From NCBI RefSeq assembly GCF_051020975.1, contig NC_135036.1, forward strand, positions 6,882,001 to 6,946,000: a stretch of DNA of 64,000 bases. The letters run 5' to 3'. This document shows positions 55,250-64,000 of the stretch, piece after piece; within the stretch, counting starts at the first letter, position 1; each line of letters opens with the position of its first letter. The DNA is from Osmia lignaria lignaria. Lineage: Eukaryota > Arthropoda > Insecta > Hymenoptera > Megachilidae. The position numbers were made by a program, and so were the translations under genes. Below the pieces are notes generated by a model. That model did not search any database, had not been told where the DNA came from, and saw only the letters and a program-made list of their open reading frames with translations.

Positions 55250-56600
55250 GAAATTTTATAATAATATTCTCACACGGAATTGTATTTATAATGACTTTTT
55301 ATTTAGTGAAGAATGCGATGAAATATGTATGTCATAATGCGGCATACGAGTCTGATCATACGCACGCATATTCTACTTCATTTGCTAACCGTGACTTATA
55401 AGTCTCACCAGTGCTACGCTATTCTACTTCCGTCACTTGGTGTTTTTCAAAATTAACGTTGCTTATGGAATATTCACTCTGAAAACCCGCAGAGTTTTAT
55501 TAAAATTTTATAAACTTTAAAATGCTTTTAGACTGGTTTACGAGATTCATAGAATTTCAATAATTTTCTTTTATTATGCAAAAGACCTAAAAACTTTATC
55601 ATATAGAATACGTAATAAAATAACTATTAAATAAAAAAATTCTTTTCTAACTTTTGACCCGCCCTGTCGACAATTTATCATCCAGTATTCGAGCCAAAAT
55701 TGACCCAAACTTGTGTTCTTAACTTTAAGGTACTATTACAGCGATGAATATTTAAAAGGATATAACAGTACGTAAGCAACACCGGATACAGGCTTTAAAG
55801 AGGCTTACAACTACGTCAGCAATTGTGAACGTGTTGAAATATAAAGAGATGTACAAGCACTACGTCAGCAGTGGTTATGGATTTTAAAGAGACGTACTAG
55901 TATGTCAACGGCAACTAGCTGCAGTTTATAAAATACGTACTACTACCTTAACAGCTGCGAATGTGTTATGACAGATAGGGTGTGAACATTTAAGGGATGA
56001 AAGAGGAAGCGAGGAAATATTGTATAGACTGTAGAAAGAAGGGTGAAGGTACTTTATTGCTTGATGGTACTTCGTCATCGTTACATTATATTTTATACGA
56101 GGTACTAAAAAGGCTGATTCAGGGATTTGTAAAGGTTATGGTATCCGGCAGGCTGAATAAAAAGAGGCTTAACCAACACAGATCTATCAACACAGAAAAA
56201 TCAACAGCTTTCAACAAAACTCTGAGTGATTCTGGTAAATGGACGAGGCCGTAACTTTGTTCCAAACGGAACTAGAAAAACAGCCGTAGAGAAGAATGTT
56301 TGCAGAAAAAATGTGGAATATAGTGATATTTCAAAATATTCTATTTAAAAAAAAAAAATAGAATAATTATGATTAGATGATACAAATGTATTGAAAACCT
56401 AATGTTTTATTCTATTATTTATCAAAATTATATTTACAATGATTTCTCATTCGTTAAACAGTGCAATAAAACATGTATGCAATAATATAGCCTATGTCTG
56501 ACCATTCGCTGACCTATACTACTTAATCTGTCAACCGCGCCTCTCTAGTCCGACCAATGCTGTGCTATTCCACTTTTAAATTTGGAATTTCGACATTTTA
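55250..56600. repeat. Diverged direct repeats flanking a minisatellite
   Basis: The segment at about 55250-55450 (TTGTATTTATAATGACTTTT, then GCGATGAAATATGTATG, then CCAGTGCTACGCTATTCTAC) recurs diverged at about 56400-56590 (ATTATATTTACAATGATTTC, then GTGCAATAAAACATGTATG, then CCAATGCTGTGCTATTCCAC). The repeats lie 1.14 kb apart and are direct. Between them are the tandem repeat at 55736-55976 and an 85-codon plus frame at 55997-56254 with no recognised domain. Confidence 0.55.
55736..55976 (+). repeat. Degenerate minisatellite with TACGTCAGCA units
   Basis: About five units of 45-58 bp, each with TAAAGAGACGTAC-like sequence followed by ACTACGTCAGCA or a variant and GTGAACGTG-like sequence. 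Confidence 0.65.
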
Positions 56601-59600
56601 CGTTACTAAGCTTGTAAAATTATGAATAATTATATTTTTAAATAATTACAAATATAAAAATAAATAAAAATTATAAAGGAATTATCGAAATTATTTAACG
56701 CAGATATATCGAAAATTCCCAATTTACGATTTAAATATTTTAATCTTCATCATTTTAAATAAAATTACTGTTATCTGAGAATTTTTAAATAAATTAAATA
56801 CATCGAACGCGGTTTCATTAGTTTTAAAGTAACTGCAATCTAGCGTTGGATGGAAATCTTTTTACGATTGTACCGGGACCTTACTTAGCTTGTTCTGCGG
56901 TAAATGGAGTAACAAAATACAATGGCAGAAACGGAAGTAATCGGATTCCCTGTGAAAGGGATATACAGAAAATCCAGGAAAAGCTCACTGATATTAAGTT
57001 TCATTAGAACAGATTTATTTTGTGAGAATTCCTCGAGGTATCATTTCGATGGTAGATTGAAACCGATCTCGTAATTACCAGCAAAATTGAAGATAATCTT
57101 AACAGTACATCGCAATAGTATTAATTACCATAATCGTCCTATTGTCTGATTACTATTATCGATTTGATTAATCGGATTGTGGTACATCATTCACATAATT
57201 AATGCAAGAATAGCAAAACGTCGAAGAGATTATTGCATCGTTAAATGATCGACCAAAACAAAACAAAAGAAATTATTAAAAATATTTTATTCAAGTTTTA
57301 CTGGCTGTTCCTCTTTGAATTACATAAATTGTGCAATTCTCTAGATTCAATACCAGTGAAGCTGGTTTAATAATTAATTATCTGTTTAAATAATTAATAT
57401 TGGTACTTATGCCAGCAGAATCCATTACCATGCTAATAAACGTAAAATTATCATTGATTGAATTTGTCAATTTTGTATATGTTCAATTTGTAACCAGAAC
57501 AAATTGAATGAAAAACATGTTCTTTCGTGACCATCACTTTGAAAATATAATATTCGGGTTCAAAGTGACTCAGTGGTGGATGAGCAAGGGTTGGGCCAAC
57601 AGATGAGAAATATAGGGAAGGAATTGGAATGACCTTGTCCCCTTAACCCCTATAAGATTTCAGAATCGAAGAGAAGGCTTACAGGTTGGCTTTAACCCTG
57701 TGCTAGCGAAACGGGCATTAAATTCTCAGCGACGATCACTATTAATAGCCTCCCTTTCATTAACACGAGGAACCTTTGCGTAGCAAACGAGCATCTGGTC
57801 TGGTTCGGTGAGATTTGTGGCAAACGAAAGATTTATGAGCTATCGAAACAGGAGCTTGGATATGGTTAGGGCTTGCAACAAGCTACCAGCGACGTTCTGT
57901 TTCATTTACAATTCCTCATCGACATGCGCTAATTAGCAGCATTGTTGGACATCAAGGTTGTTTGATAATGGATTGTCCCATTTCTGTATAATACATATAT
58001 TTCCATCGATAATTCATAGAACATTTTACCATGTTATTAATTATACAAATGTTAATTATTTTAATAACAAGCAAGTGTCTATGTCTCAAATTTTTATTTT
58101 ATTTTATTTTATCCAAATTCACCGATAGACCTAAAGATGTATCGAGACCCAAACTGGCGAATAAGATATGATTAAATAAATGAATAAATAATAATTACGC
58201 TAATTTTTATCGAAATTCAAGATGTATCCTAAAATTTTATATTTGATTCAGGACTGTAATTGTATTTTCACTTGGGTTTTTAACTTATCAAAGATATTTT
58301 GCTGATTCACGCGCAATTGCTAGCCGCTCAGTATTCCGGAAAACAAGATAGTTCAATTGAAAGCTCGTTAACGCATCGTAACAAGCTTGAAATTCCGTAC
58401 CGGAACAAGATCGCTGAGCAAATAGTGACGTAACAAGCTGAAGAGCTGGTAAAGGATTATTTCCGTTCCTCCCTCGAGAGTTTTTTATCATAAAACTTTT
58501 CCACCTTAATTGGCGTGGCGTGAAAAAGAGAAAGATTGACCGGATGGGAAGAGGAGAGAAACAAGACTGCTTCCGTAGTATCGAGGTTAGCGAGAAATTG
58601 TCCGTGAGTAACGTTTATCCGACGTACTGAAAAATGTACTTAGCATATACTTGATGGATTACTAGTTCAATTTGCACTTTCTGCACTCTCAATTTAAAAT
58701 GATATCATGGAAAGAGGTTGGGAAACGTTTGAACAGAAATTTTTTAAAATTTCTTATTCCTTTTTTTAAATTTTAATTGTAAACTTTGAATATTTTTTCA
58801 ATTTCTGTTTGGACGAATTATTAATTTTGAAGAAATATAACATCGATAGAATCTATGTTATGAAACATAATATTGGATGAATTTGACTTATTGAAAAATT
58901 TTTGAATGCTTTTAAGAAAATTCAATTTTTCTTGCAATTCTTGCCCATTAAGGTGTTGATCGAGTTCATTAGTCAAGGTGTAAGTTTTAAGAAAGAACAC
59001 AGACAGGTGTTGTTCATCCTTTGGTTGATTATAAGTAATCGATTCTATCAACCTCGTTTCATTAAAACAACCGAACCGTGTTAGATATAATTAAGTGTGT
59101 CCTGTTTTCTTTATTAGTCTCTCTCTATTTAAACCATTACTTTCGAAGAAAGATAAATTGAACAGTACTTTTATCCATCACGAAAGATTCAATTATTGTT
59201 TTAATATTACAGCACTTCGAGTGCAATGTAATCTAATAATTAAAAAAAGAAAAATTTATTAACAATACAAGGTAGTAAAATTTGAAAATCAACAACTACC
59301 TATTTTTAATAATCAGAATACGAAATTTATATATTCTTCTTAATAAAAATAAATGTTTCTTCAGTTTGATAAATATTGCGAGGTGGGATCATATATAAAT
59401 TTTTCATTTTTCATTCTATTTTACATTTATAATAAAATGACTAGAAATTATTTTTTTTTTAAATAATGAAAATAGAATATTCCATCAAAATTATTATTGC
59501 AAGAATCTAATGTTATATTGCCGTTATGTATCAAACATCTAATTGACTTCATGACCTTAATTTCCCTGACCCAAATAGCTGCATTAGATAAACTTTAGTT

Positions 59601-60046
59601 GCATTGTTGCGCGTGTCGTTGAAAGTTCAACCCCTGCCGAGTTCCGAACACCGGCATAATTTCATTCCGGTTGATCGTACACACCTCAGCTTGTATAATT
59701 ACGACAGGACAGTCACCGTCCACTTAGAGCCTAGGTTTCGTTACAATTAACCACATACTGATTCTCGCTCTCCCGCATAGATTGCATACATGACAATGTT
59801 TCCACAATATAATGTAACCAGCTGAAATTCAACCCTCAAACCAATATGTGGTAAGCATTTGTAGTTTAGAATACCTTAATTAACACGTTCACCCATATAT
59901 GGGTGATGTCCGAACTTGCGCAGGAATCCATCAACCATACTATTAGAAATTCTTAGAATTATTCACTAACGTAACTGGGGTTATTACCTGAGGGGTTGGA
60001 TTTATTAGTTTAATTTTGGATTTTGTAAAATAGTACGAGAGAATTT
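56601..60046. other. Noncoding stretch, nothing identified
   Basis: AT-rich with slightly GC-richer patches at 57540-57950 and 58290-58620. No exons, RNA genes or repeats could be named. Confidence 0.4.
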
Positions 60047-60160
60047 CAGAATAGTAGAATTTTGAAATTTTGAGATTTTAGAATTTTCGACTTTTGGAAC
60101 TTTAGAATTTTGAAATTTTGAGATTTTTGAAATCTTAGAAATCTTAGAATTTTTCTAAAT
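60047..60160. repeat. About 10-bp periodic repeat (GAAATTTTGA type)
   Basis: TTTTGAAATTTTGAGATTTT, AGAATTTTCGACTTTTGGAA and similar units at a roughly 10-bp step. Same style as 38105-38290. Confidence 0.75.
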
Positions 60161-61239
60161 GGAAATATCTGTATTATCACAGAATATTTGTAATATCACT
60201 TTTGAATCATCCTGTACGATTATATGACTGTATCATCTTTTATATGCAACTTGTACCTCCAGTGGCAATATGTCAAACATCTAGGAGCCGAGTAATGCTA
60301 CACAAAGCTTGCACTTAGATTAATTTGCTTGACCCTTTTACCGCAGACAAAGTCTCTGGACTGTAAATTCTCCCATCGTTTAATTACATTACTTCTCCAT
60401 TATATACATTACGCTTCTGTTGTATTTCTATTACACTGTTTGTCAATTTAATATTCTTCTTTTCATACAAATTATAATTGCCAAAGGAAATTGAATCGAA
60501 AATAATGAAAACCTAATTTTTAATACACAATTGACACTTTATCTCTAAAATAATATTTAATTATCTGAGAGGTCTGCGAAGGATTGTTAAATTATGGAAA
60601 TGAAGAATAAGCGAGTGAAACGATTTGACACGTTCCTTCAATTACCTCAGTGTACCTAGTCTAATTTGATCACGAATTAGGGACGTCATTTCTGGAAAGA
60701 TAATATGCAGATGTAACATTAATATGTAAATTCAACGCTCTTTCTGACCCGGTCTGAAGTAAATATTCGAACACAATGTAAATTCTCTGCGTATTTGAAT
60801 ACCTAGGCGACTATTTCAGCTGGCTTGTAACACTGAAATAAAAACTGAGGGGATACAGAGTGCTTTTTGTTTTCTTTGTTAGAAATTTGACCTAAAAAGT
60901 AGTGCAAAAACTGTTTCATATATCGAATTTCTAAAAAGATGCAAAAAATTGACAGTCGGTTTATACGTTTACGTATCTTATATTTTTTTAGATGTTAAAT
61001 CCCTCAGAATTCAGATTTTCCTTTATTTTTCATTTAATTCCAGAATTTTCTTTCATTTCATATGAACATTCACAATGGCCATTATTCTATTTTCAAACTT
61101 AATTAACACGCTCGCCATCGTCACTTAATTGGATATTTATCCACATAGGACCACATTTTTAAAAATATAATATTTTTTCATATTACGTTCTTCGTTAGAT
61201 TTTCGTTTGTTTTAAAATATATGAAATAAAAAATTAATG

Positions 61240-61440
61240 AAGAGAACCAAAGGAAGGCAACCCCGAGCTCCCTTTTAAGCTTTCCACTTACTATATCAAA
61301 AATAATTGATTGAAAATTTTTTTCGCTGTTGTCTTTAATTTTATTTATAATAAATTTTAATTTTCAAACCAAGTTTATTAACCAAGGGGTCCTCAAAGGT
61401 TTAATAATCCCGACCCCGGGCCCTTTGTATATAATATAAC
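61240..61440 (-). repeat. Dispersed repeat family R1, reverse copy
   Basis: Its reverse complement holds CTTTGAGGACCCCTTGG, then AATAAACTTGGTTTGAAAAT, then an A-rich middle, then TTTTTGATATAGTAAGTGG. This matches 15800-15976 block for block. Confidence 0.75.
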
Positions 61441-63756
61441 GTTGATTTAATTAATACGTTAATTAATTAGTAAGCCACCGTCCCTCTCATCTCCTTCTAA
61501 ATAAACCAAACAATGAAAATATCTGAAATATTATAAATTATCTTTGTATAATATCTATGAAGTCTAGTTATTAATGAACAGCATTTCATTTAATAATAGC
61601 ACGAGACGAACTCGTCCACCTTGACCGAAAATATTCCAAATGTCCCCTTATCCTCGACCTGATACCACGATTAAACGAAAATAGTCTACTCATTCTGCGT
61701 CATTCGCGAAGGGACATCATTTATTAAAATCTTCATTGTGCATTCACACAGGTAACTGTGTTCACGAATTCAGTTAAGCGAAGGGGAGTGTTATCGAATT
61801 TCCTTATATAAGAGATATGGATAACAGGAAGTGCGTGTGACAGTAATGAGAAACAAATTAACCTTCGAATAATAGAGTTAATTGCTTCCCTGTTATTCAA
61901 AACCATACGGTACTAACAAACATTTAATTTCCAATTTTTATTTTGTTATTTACAAAAACCTGTTATTCATACTGAAATTTTGTTCCAAAGAGTTTCTATA
62001 GAATTTTAATACTGTAAAAATTTTCTGCATGATTGTTGTACAAATTTATAAATTTAAGTTTGCAAAAAAATTTCTGAACCCATGATTATTATTTTTATTG
62101 TTGGTATAGGTTTCAGAGTGCTTTATAAAAATTCCACGTATCGAGGTCAGCAGCTCGTTTGATCGTGTTATTCGCCGGTATTTAAAGCACTACCCTGAAT
62201 AAATACGGTATAACCAAATGAAACATGTAACTGATATATTTTTTCAGTGCGCTTTTCGAGTTTATCGATAATTGATTAGTGTTTCGATAATGTGACTTTT
62301 CGTTAGAAGCACTCTACAAATATTCCATATTTTCGATAAATTGGTACTAGGGCAGTTATTTTTAACAAATAAAATTTTAAACATCTTAACATCCCGATTA
62401 ATCGATTCCATAATCACAATATGAATTCACGATAACGAACCATGGTGTTCGTGCTACTAATTAATTTCCAGAGATGCGGTTCATTATGCTTGTAAGCTGA
62501 TCCACGTCTAAAATCAACAACGAATTTTCAGAAATATATCCGACGTGAAATTAAAATTGAGAAGAGGACAGAAATGAATTTCATTATTCAAGGTTTTTGA
62601 AAAAAATTCAATATCAAAATTATTCTATTCTATAACAAATAAAATAATTTGACTCTCGTTATTTATAAAATTAATTTTATTGGAAGAATAAAAATCCAGC
62701 TTCGACGTATTTCTTTCTAAAGGAAATTCAACTCTAACGAAGCATAACAGAAGACAAGTTTTATCCGCAGTGTAGAAGATGGAAACAAGCCACTAATAGG
62801 AGTTGCAAAAGAAGCGCGAAAAGAAGGAAACCGTGCAATGGAAAGGCTGTGCATCGTTGTTTCACAGTTTTTCCACAGAATTTTCCCTCGAGTCTCGTAC
62901 ATTCTACGCGAACCGCTTTCAACCAGATCTTTAATTAATTCCTGCTCTGGGGGTATATACAGATAGCTATACTTCCTAACGCAACGTGAAAACGAAGTTG
63001 AATGTGTTGTAAATTCTAATATAATCCGACATGTGGTCTCGACTGACCATTCGAATATTGAAACTGTACAGAAAAAAATACCTCGGGTTACTTTGAACAT
63101 TTTATCGAAGCACAAATATTTCTCCCTTGAATGTGCAATTAAAAGTAAGTAGAATTTAATTAATTCATTGTACCTTGGTCGCTAATTAAAAATTTGATAA
63201 TTATAATTAACCTTTGAATGGCGAAGCCTAATTAGAATTTAAATTTATTTTCAAATTTCCTTTCATTTTTTTATATTTATTTAAATATTATTTTTAATAC
63301 ATACAGATCGTTCGATTTCTAAACCAGAATCTTTTCTACAGAGGGAATTTGCTTATCCGAATGCATGCTTGTGTCTCTCCCTATTGTGGAGAAGGAATCG
63401 CATCCTCGACTGAGAAATCAATTGCACCCGTATAGCCTTGACGTGGCAAGCATTCATGAAACAATGACTATGACTACCGTCAGCATCGTTCTTACGTCGA
63501 AGTGTTCGTACCGTTTTAGCGCAGCATTGTCTGACGGCCAGCATTGTCCCTGTTATACTTGGTCTCGAAGAGAACCTGATTGGACGTCTCGCGTTCTATA
63601 GCGATGGTGTAATCATGAAGTCAAAAGATAGTGGTAATATAGCAGGTGGAACATTGTCTTAATTAGGTAAGATAATTCGGTAAGTTGGTATTTTGTGTTG
63701 CGTTAGATGAACGCTTAGAAAATATTCCTATTCTCAGAACTTATAAACTGAAAAGC

Positions 63757-63800
63757 GCATGGCTCTCTCCATGGTCCGCCGTTCGAGGATTAAAAAGTTG
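63757..63800 (-). repeat. Dispersed motif, copy 3 (reverse)
   Basis: The reverse complement reads TTTTTAATCCTCGAACGGCG and then GACCATGGAGAGAGCCATG. It matches the copies at 6016-6062 and 50888-50942. Confidence 0.75.
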
Positions 63801-64000
63801 CTGTAAAGCGTGGTGCTTTCGCGCTACGAGATTATAAACAAAACTTCTAGTTTGCGTGTAACTATATTCATTGACTTTATGAATTTACGGTTGCATCGTA
63901 ACAAATTAATTCGTGAAGTTTATTAATGGACTCTCGTTTTTACAAGTTTTATCCGCAAGAGTTTTTAGCTACATTTTTAGATAATAGAATAACCTTTGTT

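Larger units (their letters stand above)
49959..64000. other. Long stretch without recognised exons upstream of the known RasGRF exons
   Basis: The missing first half of PH1 and the start codon of RasGRF must lie 5' of 49958, yet nothing matching the family's KWQT-W or LLFYFE segments was recognised on the minus strand here. The stretch is probably RasGRF 5' intron, at least in part. It contains the repeats listed separately. Open frames at 52248-52580, 54804-55010, 55997-56254, 62717-63115 and 63365-63601 have no recognisable domain. Confidence 0.45.

Noticed and set aside
62717..63115. 132-codon minus-strand frame considered as a missing RasGRF PH1 exon
   Set aside because: It shares none of the PH1 landmarks (KWQT-W, LLFYFE, RPSG) and has no matching phase into the exon at 49958.

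Overview
The window is AT-rich eukaryotic nuclear DNA. It has long gene-poor stretches, introns with GT...AG ends, simple repeats and many short dispersed repeats. The one well-supported gene encodes a RasGRF-type exchange factor whose protein reads clearly as an arthropod relative of vertebrate RASGRF1/2. Together with the AT-richness, this points to an insect, plausibly a hymenopteran (bee, wasp or ant). The order is an inference and was not tested.

Layout. (1) 1-1535: a foldback-like repeat element. Two inverted arms of 17-bp minisatellite flank a 93-bp tandem array, which is organised as a 186-bp two-type higher-order repeat. Each array unit carries two CTCF-like motifs. (2) 3784-4529: a 383-bp tandem duplication. 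(3) 4923-5028 (+): a probable first coding exon with a textbook signal peptide, the start of a secreted or membrane protein. I could not identify its further exons. (4) About 5.0-33.3 kb: no recognisable exons. It may be a very long first intron of the signal-peptide gene, intergenic DNA, or both. It holds dispersed repeats, a hairpin element, an AT minisatellite and a compact GC-richer island with several hairpins. (5) 33341-49958 (-): 21 coding exons of the RasGRF gene, from the end of the first PH domain through coiled coil, IQ, DH, second PH, split RasGEF-N and the CDC25 catalytic domain to the stop codon. The joined exons keep frame throughout (4251 nt, 1416 residues plus stop). The start codon and first half of PH1 were not found and probably lie beyond the right edge or in short exons I missed. 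(6) 50-64 kb: no recognisable exons. This is presumably the long 5' intron of RasGRF and/or intergenic DNA, rich in MITE-like elements and minisatellites.

Function. The only biology that can be read with confidence is Ca/calmodulin-linked Rho- and Ras-family exchange signalling through RasGRF. The remaining interest is structural: a higher-order repeat dense in insulator-like motifs inside a foldback element, a long-TIR MITE family seen at several loci, a 40-nt motif shared by three distant sites, an orphan signal-peptide exon, and a phase-compatible cryptic exon inside the PH2-splitting intron of RasGRF. All coordinates were read by eye. Exon ends are deduced from AG/GT sites, reading frame and similarity to remembered RASGRF proteins, without alignment software.
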